Positions 17,287 through 26,078 of a stretch of 64,000 nucleotides of DNA are shown piece after piece. A program made the position numbers and the translations under genes. The stretch spans positions 1,045,501-1,109,500 of the forward strand of contig NZ_CP024034.1 in NCBI RefSeq assembly GCF_002688585.1. Direction: 5' to 3'. The notes beneath the pieces were generated by a model, which was given only the letters and a program-made list of their open reading frames with translations, was not told the origin of the DNA and did not search any database. Numbering within the stretch: position 1 is the first letter of the stretch; every line of letters starts with the position of its first letter. Source of the stretch: Candidatus Fonsibacter ubiquis (GTDB lineage: Bacteria > Pseudomonadota > Alphaproteobacteria > Pelagibacterales > Pelagibacteraceae).

Positions 17287-17981
17287 TTTTTATTAACTCT
17301 AAAATTTATAATTTCATACTTATACCTAATCAAGAAAATAATTAACGATAAGATGCAAAAACAGAAAAACATAATAAGTAATGGAGCTAACATTGAACTA
17401 TGAATGGTGGGTGCGGCAGTTAGTGTAATGCTTGCCGGTTGATGAAGTGTATTCCACCATACAACTGAAAATTTAATAATAGGAATATTTATCAATCCTA
17501 CTATCCCTATAATATTAGTAATTTTTTCAGCTAAATTATAATTTTTTATTAATGACCACAACGATACATACAAAATATAACTAAGAACTAAAATAAACAT
17601 CGAGGTTAATCTACCATCCCAACTCCAAAAAGTTCCCCACGTTGGGTAACCCCACAATGATCCTGTCACAATAGAAATAAGAGAAAAAACTAACCCAATA
17701 GGGGCTAGACTTTTTGCATAAACTGAAAAAACTCTAATTTTAAAAATTAAACTTACAAATGATGAAACTCCAATAATTAGAAAAATAAATAAAGCAATCC
17801 ACGAGGAAGGTACATGAACATACATAATTCTCACCGTATCTTTTTGTAGATAATCGATTGGAGAAAGAACTAATGCTAAAATTAAACCTACAATGAGTGT
17901 TAAGACAAAAATTGTTTTTAACCAAAAAATACTATTATTTGCTAAATTAAAAAAAGTCCTTGGTTTAAATATTCCAAACAT
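17283..17981 (-). CDS. ccmC: haem transporter subunit CcmC
   Basis: A 232-residue six-helix membrane protein that loads haem onto CcmE. The tryptophan-rich haem-binding segment is WGTFWSWDGRLTSMF, flanked by the conserved histidines in MYVHVPSSW and TLHQPASI. It is the first gene of the ccm run in this window. The ABC subunit genes ccmA and ccmB, often directly upstream, are absent; upstream is a 170-bp spacer with an inverted repeat. Confidence 0.94.
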   Translation of the reverse strand: MFGIFKPRTFFNLANNSIFWLKTIFVLTLIVGLILALVLSPIDYLQKDTVRIMYVHVPSSWIALFIFLIIGVSSFVSLIFKIRVFSVYAKSLAPIGLVFSLISIVTGSLWGYPTWGTFWSWDGRLTSMFILVLSYILYVSLWSLIKNYNLAEKITNIIGIVGLINIPIIKFSVVWWNTLHQPASITLTAAPTIHSSMLAPLLIMFFCFCILSLIIFLIRYKYEIINFRVNKK

Positions 17982-18025
17982 TCTAGATTAATTTTTTTAC
18001 TACAAGTTTGGGAAGATTAGAAGTT

Positions 18026-18075
18026 TACCTAACTGAGATAAGGGAGATTGGGGATCAAAATAACTCAGTTAGGTA
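18026..18075. repeat. perfect 12-bp inverted repeat upstream of ccmC
   Basis: TACCTAACTGAG at 18,026-18,037 pairs perfectly with CTCAGTTAGGTA at 18,064-18,075 around a 26-nt G-rich spacer (AGGGAGATTGGGGATC on the plus strand). It lies in the ccmC-hspQ spacer (17,982-18,151). No U-run follows on either strand, so it does not look like an intrinsic terminator. It could be the closing stem of a small RNA, a ccm leader structure or an operator. I recognise no known RNA family in it. Confidence 0.5.
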
Positions 18076-18151
18076 TTAAATATAATTTAATAAATTAATC
18101 TGTCTAAGGTTTGCGTTAAAATTGTTTTAATTAAGGCAGTAAAAAGTAGAA

Positions 18152-18481
18152 CTAATTAGATGGCTTAAAATAAAGATTTCCTCTTTTTCCCTTAAATATT
18201 TCATTAACTAAAGGATGTCTCACAGGCTCATTTGGATCATCGCCTACTAAATTTTGCTCTGAAACATAAGCCTCGTAGGTGATCTCATCGTTCTCAGCTA
18301 ATAAGTGGTAAAAGGGCTGATCTTTTCTAGGTCGAGCTGCTTTTGGAATTGATTGATACCACTCTTCTGAATTATTAAATTGAAAATCCACATCATAAAT
18401 CACCCCTCTAAAATTAAACAAACGGTGTCTAACCACCTCTCCAATTGAGAATTTAGCTTTGTTTAGTTTTTTTTCTAACAT
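18152..18481 (-). CDS. hspQ: heat shock protein HspQ (YccV family)
   Basis: A 109-residue HspQ/YccV protein. The family core is clear: FSIGEVVRHRLFNFRGVIYDVD near the N-terminus (given as a pattern), then RPRKDQPFYHLLAEN and YEAYVSEQNL. In enterobacteria HspQ modulates Lon substrate choice and binds hemimethylated DNA. It is transcribed alone toward ccmC and followed by the 170-bp spacer with the inverted repeat. Length is standard. Confidence 0.9.
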   Translation of the reverse strand: MLEKKLNKAKFSIGEVVRHRLFNFRGVIYDVDFQFNNSEEWYQSIPKAARPRKDQPFYHLLAENDEITYEAYVSEQNLVGDDPNEPVRHPLVNEIFKGKRGNLYFKPSN

Positions 18482-18521
18482 GTAAATTTAAAGTAGTGAT
18501 TCTTGTAAAAAATTCAATAGG

Positions 18522-19289
18522 TCACTGTATTGTATCAAGATACATCTTAAGTCTAATTCCTTTTTTTCCTTTAGTTGTTGCATAAATTGGAAAATAGTTA
18601 TCCCCAACAATTCCAAAATAAAGATCCACTATAAATTGTTCAGGGGTATTTGGATCCCCTGGAATATGACCGGATATTGGCTGATAAGTTAAAATACACT
18701 TATTTAATTTTCCCTTATAATTAGAAAAAACTGAGTCAAAATCTATTTGTGTATTTTCTTTCTTCATCACCAAATAGAAGAAAATATTACCATCAAAAAC
18801 TTTGATTTTTTTATTACAATCGAGGTTTTTTTTATCAATTAAAAATAATTTTTTAACTGCAAATATGGGATCAATCACACCAAAATAATCCTCTTTATTA
18901 TAGGGAATTTTTTTTGATAAATCTTCTTTTCTAGGTGGGTCCGTTTCAAAGTTAATAACTTTTTCTTTTGAAAAATTAATTTTATTTAGCCTATATTTAT
19001 TCCTTGTTGGTTTTTCATAACGATACTCATATTTCCAAGTTTTTTTTTCCTTATCATTAAATTCAACTTTGGACTTTGCGGAAACTTTAACAAAAAAACC
19101 CACAATCCCTACACTTTCGGCACTAAAGGTGATCTTATTATTTATTTCATCATCAATATTAAAAATTATATCCATAACGTTTAAATTATATGCGCGGACA
19201 TCGTACTTAAATTCTTTTGCCAAAGATGAATTAATGTTTAAAATAATTAAATAAATAATTATTAAAAACTTAATGAATAAAGGCCTCAT
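18522..19289 (-). CDS. DUF3108 family exported protein
   Basis: A 255-residue protein with a clear signal peptide (residues 1-25, ending SSLAKEF) and a beta-rich body. Features such as EYRYEKPTRNKYRL, a KIKVFDG segment and the ending GIRLKMYLDTIQ match the DUF3108 family of periplasmic proteins of unknown function. Its ATG at 19,289 overlaps head-to-head by 17 bp with the divergent ispZ-like gene, so its promoter must lie inside that gene. A later start would remove the signal peptide. Confidence 0.7.
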   Translation of the reverse strand: MRPLFIKFLIIIYLIILNINSSLAKEFKYDVRAYNLNVMDIIFNIDDEINNKITFSAESVGIVGFFVKVSAKSKVEFNDKEKKTWKYEYRYEKPTRNKYRLNKINFSKEKVINFETDPPRKEDLSKKIPYNKEDYFGVIDPIFAVKKLFLIDKKNLDCNKKIKVFDGNIFFYLVMKKENTQIDFDSVFSNYKGKLNKCILTYQPISGHIPGDPNTPEQFIVDLYFGIVGDNYFPIYATTKGKKGIRLKMYLDTIQ

Positions 19290-19818
19290 AAAATTTTTTT
19301 TAGATTTAGGTCCACTATTAATTTTTTTTTATTTTTATAAAAAACATGGAATGATCTATGCGATAATGCCATTAATTATTGCAACTATTATATCGGTATT
19401 TTTTGTTTACAGAATAGATAAGAAAATCCCTACAATTCCAGTGTTAGGAGCGATCATCGTTACTGCATTTGGTGGTTTAACGTTACTTTTTGATAATAAA
19501 ATATTCTTTTACATGAAACCAACAATTGTGAATCTTATTTTTGCAGTTATTCTTTTATATGGAGAAATTATTTTAAAAAAACCTTTACTTAAAAATTTAT
19601 TTGAAGGTTCAATAAAAATGACTGATGAAGGTTGGAATATACTTAATAGGCGTTGGCTATATTTTTTTATTTTTTTAGCATTGTTAAATGAGATTATCTG
19701 GAGAACACAAAGTGAAGAATTTTGGGTACAATTTAAAGTTTTTGGGTTAATTCCAATAACTGTAATATTTACAATAATGCAAGTGTCGTTAATTCAAAAA
19801 TATAGAATTGATCAATGA
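19273..19818 (+). CDS. septation protein A family (YciB/IspZ)
   Basis: A 181-residue inner-membrane protein of the YciB/IspZ (septation protein A) family, linked to envelope and septum integrity. The N-terminus NKGLIKFFLDLGPLLIFF and the pattern GGLTLLFDN, then EGSIKMTDEGWNILNRRW, are family hallmarks; five hydrophobic helices can be drawn. Its start overlaps the divergent DUF3108 start by 17 bp, and its TGA overlaps the next ATG by 4 bp, so it forms a small operon with the DUF2794 and DUF2256 genes. Confidence 0.87.
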   Translation: MNKGLIKFFLDLGPLLIFFYFYKKHGMIYAIMPLIIATIISVFFVYRIDKKIPTIPVLGAIIVTAFGGLTLLFDNKIFFYMKPTIVNLIFAVILLYGEIILKKPLLKNLFEGSIKMTDEGWNILNRRWLYFFIFLALLNEIIWRTQSEEFWVQFKVFGLIPITVIFTIMQVSLIQKYRIDQ

Positions 19819-20159
19819 AACTAAGACTTATTAAAAATACAGATTTTAACAAAGAAAATTTTTTCAATAAAAAAGAGCTGCAAGAAATTCTAAATTTATA
19901 TGGATCCATGGTATCAGCTGGCGAATGGAAGGATTATGGAATTTACATGGGTAAAAATATAATTAGTTTTGAAATTTATAGAAAAGCAACGGAAAATCCT
20001 TTGTTTCAAATATTAAAAATACTTAATCAAAAAGATAAAAATAAATATCAACTAAAAGATGCAAGTAGTTTAGTTATAAAAAGTTCAGATAACTTAAATT
20101 CTATTTTAAAAATTATTTCAAGAAAGTATTCAAAAAAATATCTAAAAGTTATTAAGTAA
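19815..20159 (+). CDS. DUF2794 family protein
   Basis: A 114-residue soluble protein matching the alphaproteobacterial DUF2794 family. The pattern KKELQEILNLYGSMVSAGEWKDYGI (family: EL..IL..YG..V..GEW.DYAI) and the following FEIYRKATENPLFQI are readable. The function is unknown. It overlaps the ispZ-like stop by 4 bp and is followed one base later by the DUF2256 gene, suggesting a three-gene unit. Confidence 0.75.
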   Translation: MKLRLIKNTDFNKENFFNKKELQEILNLYGSMVSAGEWKDYGIYMGKNIISFEIYRKATENPLFQILKILNQKDKNKYQLKDASSLVIKSSDNLNSILKIISRKYSKKYLKVIK

Positions 20160-20160
20160 T

Positions 20161-20289
20161 TTGAAAAAAAAATATCAACTACCTAAAAAAATTTGTGCTA
20201 GTTGTAAAAAAGAGTTTATATGGAGAAAAAAATGGGAAAAAAATTGGAACTTTGTAAAGTATTGTTCTAAGCGATGTTCTGGTAATTAA
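20161..20289 (+). CDS. DUF2256 zinc-ribbon-like small protein
   Basis: A 42-residue gene starting with TTG one base after the DUF2794 stop. It encodes two CxxC-type pairs: CASC near residue 12 and CSKRC near the end, separated by FIWRKKWEKNWNFVKY. This matches the DUF2256 pattern (KxCxxCxxxFxWRKKW...WxxVxYCSxxC), likely a small metal-binding protein of unknown role. It is easily missed because of its size and non-ATG start. Its last 4 bp overlap the end of the convergent peroxiredoxin gene. Confidence 0.82.
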   Translation: MKKKYQLPKKICASCKKEFIWRKKWEKNWNFVKYCSKRCSGN

Positions 20290-20867
20290 ATCTTATTAAC
20301 TTTGCTTTCTTTTAACCAAAAGATTACATCATTTACATTTTGGTCGGGTGGAAAAACTGGATAGAAATATTTTATAATTTTATTATTATTTGTGATTAAA
20401 GTAATTCTCTTAATTAAATTCATGTTATCCACTTTAAAGGTGGGAAGTTTTAAAGCATTCGCGAACAACAATTTTTCATCGGATAAAATAGGATAAGGAA
20501 GATGAAGTCTTTCTGACATTTCTTTTTGATATTTAGTAGTCTGACTTGAAAGTCCAAAAATATTTTCAATATTTAATTTTTTAAGTTCTGAAAAATTATC
20601 TCTAAAACTACATGATTGCGGTGTACAACCTCTCGCCCCAGGTATTTCATCCCATCCCTTAGGCAAAGCAATATTTGGTTGACCCGTCATGGGGTAAACA
20701 TAAATAATACTAAGTCCATTTAATTTTGATAAATCAATCTCATCTCCACTTGTGCTTAGAAGCTTTATTTCTGGAATTATAAAATTATTTAAGTGTTCTA
20801 GAGATACGTCTAATTCGGGAGCTGGTATTTTTGACCAGTCAGGCTTATGTAAATTAGATTGGTTCAT
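20286..20867 (-). CDS. peroxiredoxin-like redoxin protein
   Basis: A 193-residue thioredoxin-fold peroxiredoxin that probably reduces peroxides. The active-site block GARGCTPQSCSFRDNF has the peroxidatic Cys in the GCT position and a second Cys five residues on, like Bcp-type enzymes. The strand LSIIYVYPMTGQP precedes it. GLSSQTTKYQKEMSERLHLPYPILSDEK is the usual next helix and strand region, in outline. No signal peptide, so cytoplasmic. It follows the BAX-inhibitor gene by 44 bp with a small hairpin between. Confidence 0.82.
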   Translation of the reverse strand: MNQSNLHKPDWSKIPAPELDVSLEHLNNFIIPEIKLLSTSGDEIDLSKLNGLSIIYVYPMTGQPNIALPKGWDEIPGARGCTPQSCSFRDNFSELKKLNIENIFGLSSQTTKYQKEMSERLHLPYPILSDEKLLFANALKLPTFKVDNMNLIKRITLITNNNKIIKYFYPVFPPDQNVNDVIFWLKESKVNKI

Positions 20868-20877
20868 TTATTCATAA

Positions 20878-20893
20878 CCCCAATCATTTGGGG
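20878..20893 (-). terminator. weak hairpin between BI-1 gene and peroxiredoxin gene
   Basis: A 6-bp stem (CCCCAA with TTGGGG) and a 4-nt loop lie in the 44-bp spacer. On the minus strand it follows the BAX-inhibitor stop and precedes the peroxiredoxin ATG. No U-run follows, so it is a weak terminator or a processing element at best. Confidence 0.3.
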
Positions 20894-20911
20894 CTATAAA
20901 CATTAAATTAA

Positions 20912-21667
20912 TTAGTCTCGTCTTTGTCCGAATACTCTAAGAAGCATAATGAACAAATTAATAAAATCTAAATAAAGAGTTAAAGCACCCATTATAGATT
21001 TTTTTGCCATCACTTCAGAGTCTCCGCCATCGTAATACATGTCTTTAATTTTTTGTGTATCATACGCTGTTAGACCTACAAAAATTAAAACACCAAGTAT
21101 TGAGATTATAAATTCCATCTGAGTGGATTTAATAAAAATATTTACAATTGATGCAATTATAATTCCAATTAAACCCATCATCAAAAATGATCCAAGCTTG
21201 CTTAAATCAGATTTAGTTGTGTATCCGTAAAGGCTCATCGCAGCAAAAGTTCCTGCTGTTATGAAAAACACTCGAGCGATACTTGCTCCAACGTAAACCA
21301 TAAAAATTGATGAAAGCGATGCGCCCATTAAAGCTGAAAAAACCCAGAATAGTGTTTGCGCTTTTGATGCACTCATTTTTGCAAGCCCAAAACTCATCCA
21401 CATAACAATACCTAGTGGAGCAAAAGCAATTACCCACATCAATGCAGAGTTATAAATCGCATTACCCAAGCTAGTTAAGCCAGTAATTGAACCTGCTTCA
21501 TTAGTTACTACCGAATATTTAAATAAAAATAACGCCACAAAACCTGTCACCAGAACTCCTGATGCCATGTAATTGTAGATTTTCAACATGTAGGATCTAA
21601 GGCCCTGATCTATGGCACCTGATTCTACACGTGTCGTAGCTCTTGTCTGACCGTACTTTAAATTCAT
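20912..21667 (-). CDS. BAX inhibitor-1 / YccA family membrane protein
   Basis: A 251-residue inner-membrane protein of the Bax inhibitor-1 family (bacterial YbhL/YccA; some members modulate FtsH or conduct calcium). The N-terminus has RATTRVESGAIDQGLRSYML. Seven helices can be drawn. The family ending is present: LTAYDTQKIKDMYYDGGDSE, then ALTLYLDFINLFIMLLRVFG, close to the C-terminus. The promoter is in the 109-bp divergent spacer shared with the aldo/keto reductase gene. Confidence 0.9.
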   Translation of the reverse strand: MNLKYGQTRATTRVESGAIDQGLRSYMLKIYNYMASGVLVTGFVALFLFKYSVVTNEAGSITGLTSLGNAIYNSALMWVIAFAPLGIVMWMSFGLAKMSASKAQTLFWVFSALMGASLSSIFMVYVGASIARVFFITAGTFAAMSLYGYTTKSDLSKLGSFLMMGLIGIIIASIVNIFIKSTQMEFIISILGVLIFVGLTAYDTQKIKDMYYDGGDSEVMAKKSIMGALTLYLDFINLFIMLLRVFGQRRD

Positions 21668-21776
21668 ATTTTTTTTTACCTATATGTTTGTTTGACCAGA
21701 AACATAATGTTAAAATATGTTCTTTTCAAGAAGCTTAAAAAAAGGCTATTCCATTGGTTTTTTGAAATAAAAAATT

Positions 21777-22826
21777 ATGAAATTTAATAAAATATCTAAT
21801 ACTGACTTAAACGTTAGCGAAATTTGTCTTGGTACAATGACTTGGGGCTCCATGCAAAACACCGAGCAGGATGGTTTTGAGCAAATGGATTATGCTTTTT
21901 CTAAAGGTATAAATTTTTTTGATACTGCTGAATTATATTCAATACCTCCTACAAAGGAAACGTGTGGTGAAACAAATAGAATTATTGGTCGATGGTTAAA
22001 AAAAACAAAAAAGAGAGATCAAATTATCATTGCAGATAAAGTTGTTGGAAGATCTGGAATGAATTGGATAAGACCTGGTGAACAAGAAACAAGGCTTAAT
22101 AAAAAACAAATAAATTCTGCAATCGAAAATAGTTTAAGAAACTTACAAATAGATCATATAGATATTTATCAATTGCACTGGCCAGATCGACCTTTAAATG
22201 TATTCAGTGGACTTGAATATGAGCATACTGAAACTAAAGATGTAGTTCCAATCCTTGAAACAATGGAGGCAATGGCGTCTTTGATCAAGGCTGGAAAAAT
22301 AAAATATTATGGATTATCCAATGAAACTGCTTGGGGCACAAGTCAATATATCAAACTTGCTGAAAAACATAATATTCCAAAACCAATTACGATTCAAAAT
22401 CCTTATAGTCTTTTAAATAGAAGTTATGAGGTTGGACTTTCAGAAATTTCAATTAGAGAAAAAATTGGATTGCTAGCCTACTCTCCTTTAGGTGGTGGAC
22501 ATTTGACTGGAAAATATTTAGGTGGAAAAAAACCTGCTGGATCAAGAGAAGTTTTATGGGGAAATAGATTTGATAGATACAGAACTTTAAATACTGAGCC
22601 AGCAGTTAAAGCTTACTGCGAGGTTGCTAAAAAACACAATATTGATCCTGCGCAGATGGCAATACAATTTTGCATTATTCAAAAATTTGTAACATCAACA
22701 ATTATTGGCGCAACATCTATGGATCAACTAAAGAAGAATATTGATAGTATTGATCTGTCGCTTACTAATGATGTAATAAAAGACATTAATAATGTTCAAT
22801 TAAAATATTCTAACCCATGTCCCTAA
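21777..22826 (+). CDS. aldo/keto reductase (Tas-like)
   Basis: A 349-residue NADPH-dependent aldo/keto reductase of the Tas/YajO-like long group. The start VSEICLGTMTWGSMQ, catalytic Asp-Tyr in FFDTAELYSIPP, Lys in IADKVVG, and IDIYQLHWPDRP are visible. The C-terminal cofactor segment reads STIIGATSMDQLKKNI. The substrate is unknown; the group reduces diverse aldehydes. Its end overlaps the next gene by 10 bp in a different frame. Confidence 0.9.
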   Translation: MKFNKISNTDLNVSEICLGTMTWGSMQNTEQDGFEQMDYAFSKGINFFDTAELYSIPPTKETCGETNRIIGRWLKKTKKRDQIIIADKVVGRSGMNWIRPGEQETRLNKKQINSAIENSLRNLQIDHIDIYQLHWPDRPLNVFSGLEYEHTETKDVVPILETMEAMASLIKAGKIKYYGLSNETAWGTSQYIKLAEKHNIPKPITIQNPYSLLNRSYEVGLSEISIREKIGLLAYSPLGGGHLTGKYLGGKKPAGSREVLWGNRFDRYRTLNTEPAVKAYCEVAKKHNIDPAQMAIQFCIIQKFVTSTIIGATSMDQLKKNIDSIDLSLTNDVIKDINNVQLKYSNPCP

Positions 22827-23329
22827 GAGTTTTATTATTTTCCATAATTTGTCTTTTGTCTTTTGAACAAAAAATATTTTCTCAAATCAAATTAGATGGA
22901 CAATTTAAAAACTGGACTGCTCAAAATACTAATATTAATGGTCAGCAAGTTTGCTACGCTGTATCAAGTCCCATAGCCTCTGATCCAAAAAATCTAAATA
23001 GGGCAGAGTCTCGAATTTTTGTAAGTTTTAGAACTAACGACAAAATTCAAAATGAAATAAGCGTTACGAGTGGTTACAATTATAAAGCCTCATCTAAAGT
23101 CAATCTTGCCATAGAGAAAAGGGAATTCAACTTTGAAACAGAAGATAATTTTGCTTGGCTTACAAAATATGAAGATGAAATTTCTTTGATAGAACTTATG
23201 AGAAAATCTACGCAAGCTAAAGTTACCGCAACCTCAGTTAGAGGAACAAAAACAATCGATACATTCTCATTAAATGGATTTAGTGATGCATACGAAGCCG
23301 CTAAAAAGAAATGTAATTTCAGTTCATAA
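22817..23329 (+). CDS. invasion-associated locus B (IalB)-like exported protein
   Basis: A 170-residue protein with a signal peptide (about residues 1-22). The body matches the IalB family pattern: WTAQNTNINGQQVCYAVSSP near residue 35 (short form W...... CY), FVSFRTND, FAWLTKYEDE and a late Cys. In Bartonella IalB takes part in red-cell invasion, but in free-living alphaproteobacteria the family is common and of unknown function. It overlaps the aldo/keto reductase gene by 10 bp and is followed 3 bp later by argG. Confidence 0.75.
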   Translation: MSLRVLLFSIICLLSFEQKIFSQIKLDGQFKNWTAQNTNINGQQVCYAVSSPIASDPKNLNRAESRIFVSFRTNDKIQNEISVTSGYNYKASSKVNLAIEKREFNFETEDNFAWLTKYEDEISLIELMRKSTQAKVTATSVRGTKTIDTFSLNGFSDAYEAAKKKCNFSS

Positions 23330-23332
23330 ATA

Positions 23333-24523
23333 ATGGGAAAAAAAGTTAAAAAAATTGTTTTAGCTTATTCTGGGGGTCTCGATACTTCAGTAATTTTACG
23401 CTGGCTTCAAGAAAACTATCAAGCTGAAGTAATTGCTTACACAGCAGATCTTGGCCAAGAAATCGATAGAAAAAAAATAATTAAAAATGCAAAAAATCTT
23501 GGCGTTAAAAATATTATTATTGAAGATTTAAAAGATGTTTTTGTAAAAGATTATATTTTTCCAATGATTAGAGGAAATGCTTTGTACGAAGGCATTTATT
23601 TACTTGGAACTTCTATTGCCCGACCCCTTATTGCAAAACGTCAAATTCAGATTGCTAAAAAATTTAAAGCTGATGCTGTATCCCACGGTTCAACTGGCAA
23701 AGGGAATGATCAAGTAAGATTTGAGCTAGCTTATTATTATTTTAATCCAAAAATTAAAATTATCGCTCCGTGGCGTGATTGGGATTTTTCATCAAGAAGT
23801 GACCTTATTAAATATGCTAAAAAAAATAATATTCCTGTACCATCTGATAAAAAAGGGGCTCCGCCATTCTCTGTAGATGATAATTTATTTCATACTTCTA
23901 CAGAAGGTAAAATTCTTGAAGATCCCTCAAAACAGGCGCCAGAGTTTATTTTTCAAAGAACAGTTTCGCCAGAGAAAGCTCCAAATAAACCATCCTATGT
24001 GACCATTGGTTTTAAAAATGGTGATGCAATAAGTATTAACAATAAAAAATGTTCTCCAAGCAAATTACTGACACTACTAAACAATATTGGCGGAAAAAAT
24101 GGTGTTGGCAGAGTAGACCTTGTTGAAAATAGATTTATTGGAATAAAATCTCGAGGCGTTTATGAGACACCAGGGGGAACTATTCTTTTGTTTGCTCATC
24201 GAGCTATAGAATCTCTTACTTTGGACAAAGAGACTGCGCATAAAAAAGATGCCGTCATGTCAAGATTTGCAGAACTAATTTACAATGGATTTTGGTATTC
24301 AAATGAAAGATTAAGATTACAAAAAATTATTGACCAAAAAAGATCTCGAGTTCAGGGAGCAGTTAAATTAAAGATTTATAAGGGAAACGTAAGTATTGTT
24401 TCAAGAATTTCTAATAAAAGTATCTATTCAATGAAAAATGTTTCCTTTGAGGAAAATAAAACATTTAATAAAAAAAGAGTGGAAAACTTTATTAAAAAAA
24501 ACGCTCGCCTACTTAGAAGATAA
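23333..24523 (+). CDS. argG: argininosuccinate synthase
   Basis: The 396-residue enzyme that joins citrulline and aspartate with ATP in arginine synthesis. The ATP pyrophosphatase P-loop [16 protein letters not shown] is at residues 9-24. Substrate-binding segments [26 protein letters not shown] and [18 protein letters not shown] are intact. Length is normal. It converges with folD, overlapping it by 15 bp. Confidence 0.97.
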   Translation: MGKKVKKIVLAYSGGLDTSVILRWLQENYQAEVIAYTADLGQEIDRKKIIKNAKNLGVKNIIIEDLKDVFVKDYIFPMIRGNALYEGIYLLGTSIARPLIAKRQIQIAKKFKADAVSHGSTGKGNDQVRFELAYYYFNPKIKIIAPWRDWDFSSRSDLIKYAKKNNIPVPSDKKGAPPFSVDDNLFHTSTEGKILEDPSKQAPEFIFQRTVSPEKAPNKPSYVTIGFKNGDAISINNKKCSPSKLLTLLNNIGGKNGVGRVDLVENRFIGIKSRGVYETPGGTILLFAHRAIESLTLDKETAHKKDAVMSRFAELIYNGFWYSNERLRLQKIIDQKRSRVQGAVKLKIYKGNVSIVSRISNKSIYSMKNVSFEENKTFNKKRVENFIKKNARLLRR

Positions 24524-25375
24524 ATAATTAATATTCTTAAAAGCTTTTAGAGTATTATTTAAAAGACACGCAATTGTTACAGGGCCAACACCGCCTGGAA
24601 CTGGTGTTATAGCTTTTGTTTTTTTAACTACAGATTTAAATTCAACATCTCCTATTATTTTGTAACCATTTTTCTTTTTAACTCTATTAATTCCCACATC
24701 AATTACAATGGCTCCCTTTTTAATCCAGTCTCCCTTTACTAAATTTGCTCTGCCTGCCGCAACAACAACAATGTCAGCTTTTTTACATAATTCTTTTAAA
24801 TTTTTCGTCTTAGAATGACCAATTGTAACAGTGCAATCTTCTTTTAATAACAACTGGACCATGGGTTTTCCATTTAAATTAGATCTACCAATCATTAATG
24901 CATTAAGTCCTGATAAATTTTTTCTAATACTCTTAATCATCAAATAACATCCAAGAGGAGTGCAAGAAATTAAAGAGTCTTTTCCTGAAGATAGGTTGCC
25001 AACATTAATTGGATGAAAACCATCTACATCTTTTCTAGGATCAATTTCTTCAATAATTTTATGACCGTGAATATGATCTGGCAAAGGTAGCTGCACTAAT
25101 ATTCCGTGAACTTTTTTATCTTTATTTAATTTTTGAATAACTGAAATTAATTTTGTCTCAGAGATAGAATTTTTAAATCTTAAAACTTTAGAATTAATAC
25201 CAACTTCTTTTGCTGAAATTGCCTTATTTCTAACGTAAATTTCACTTGGAGCGTGGTTGCCTATTAGAATAACAGTAAGCCCGGGCGTTAATCTTGTTTT
25301 CTTTTTTATAGATTGAATTTCTTTTTTAATCTTAAGTTTTAATTTTCTAGCAAATTTTTTACCATCTATGATCAC
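24509..25375 (-). CDS. folD: methylenetetrahydrofolate dehydrogenase / cyclohydrolase
   Basis: A 288-residue bifunctional FolD that interconverts methylene-, methenyl- and formyl-tetrahydrofolate with NADP. Catalytic features are present: [16 protein letters not shown] with the active-site Lys, [11 protein letters not shown], the [10 protein letters not shown] block, the NADP motif [17 protein letters not shown] and [15 protein letters not shown] near the C-terminus. It overlaps the argG end by 15 bp. It is 10 bp downstream of hemD on the same strand. Confidence 0.96.
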   Translation of the reverse strand: MIIDGKKFARKLKLKIKKEIQSIKKKTRLTPGLTVILIGNHAPSEIYVRNKAISAKEVGINSKVLRFKNSISETKLISVIQKLNKDKKVHGILVQLPLPDHIHGHKIIEEIDPRKDVDGFHPINVGNLSSGKDSLISCTPLGCYLMIKSIRKNLSGLNALMIGRSNLNGKPMVQLLLKEDCTVTIGHSKTKNLKELCKKADIVVVAAGRANLVKGDWIKKGAIVIDVGINRVKKKNGYKIIGDVEFKSVVKKTKAITPVPGGVGPVTIACLLNNTLKAFKNINYLSSK

Positions 25376-25385
25376 TTAAAATCCT

Positions 25386-26078
25386 TTATAATAATGATAG
25401 TTCTTCTTCACCTGGAGAAAAAATTTTAATTTTTTTCCACTTTAATCTTTTTAAAGTATTTGCAACGTTAATGCTAATACAATTCAAAATACAATTATCT
25501 AAATCGTTTGAAATTTTATTATTTAAAATTATCTTAAGTAATTGATCGGCGGCTCTCTTTGAATAAACAAAAATAACATCTACTAACTTATTCTTTAAAT
25601 CTTTTATTAATTGTGGATCAATATTTAAATTTGGTTCGGTAGTATAATTAATAACGCTTTCTATGAAATAGCCCTTTTCTTTAAAATCTTTTTCTAAATC
25701 ATTAGAGATAAATTCTCCTCTAATGTAAATAAATTTCTCTTCATCTTTATCGAAGTTTTTAAAAATAAAATCACGCAGTTCAAAATAATTTGTTCCACAT
25801 ACTTGTATATTTTTAAATCCAATTTTTTTTGCTGTATCAGCTGTCTGTTCGCCAACACAAAAGCATTTAAGATGATCAATATTACTAAGTTTTTTTAAAT
25901 TATAAATTGAGTTGGAACTTGTAAAAATAATAGATGTAAATTTTTTAAAATTAATCTCAGAAGTTATAATGGGTTTAATATTAAATATTGAAAAATTAGT
26001 TACCTTATGACCTTTTAAAATTAATTTATTAATTAAAATCTCAGAACTATTCTGACTTTTTGTGAATAGTATGTGCAA
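25386..26078 (-). CDS. hemD: uroporphyrinogen-III synthase
   Basis: A 230-residue HemD-like protein that closes the linear tetrapyrrole made by HemC. The family is weakly conserved, but HILFTKSQNSSEILI at the start, SSNSIYNL, the CVGEQTA segment, YIRGEFISNDL and FVYSKRAADQLL fit the two-lobed HemD fold. The position directly after hemC supports the call. I chose a TTG at 26,078, which gives the usual short N-terminus and overlaps hemC by 32 bp; an ATG at 26,138 would add 20 residues inside hemC. Confidence 0.8.
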   Translation of the reverse strand: MHILFTKSQNSSEILINKLILKGHKVTNFSIFNIKPIITSEINFKKFTSIIFTSSNSIYNLKKLSNIDHLKCFCVGEQTADTAKKIGFKNIQVCGTNYFELRDFIFKNFDKDEEKFIYIRGEFISNDLEKDFKEKGYFIESVINYTTEPNLNIDPQLIKDLKNKLVDVIFVYSKRAADQLLKIILNNKISNDLDNCILNCISINVANTLKRLKWKKIKIFSPGEEELSLL

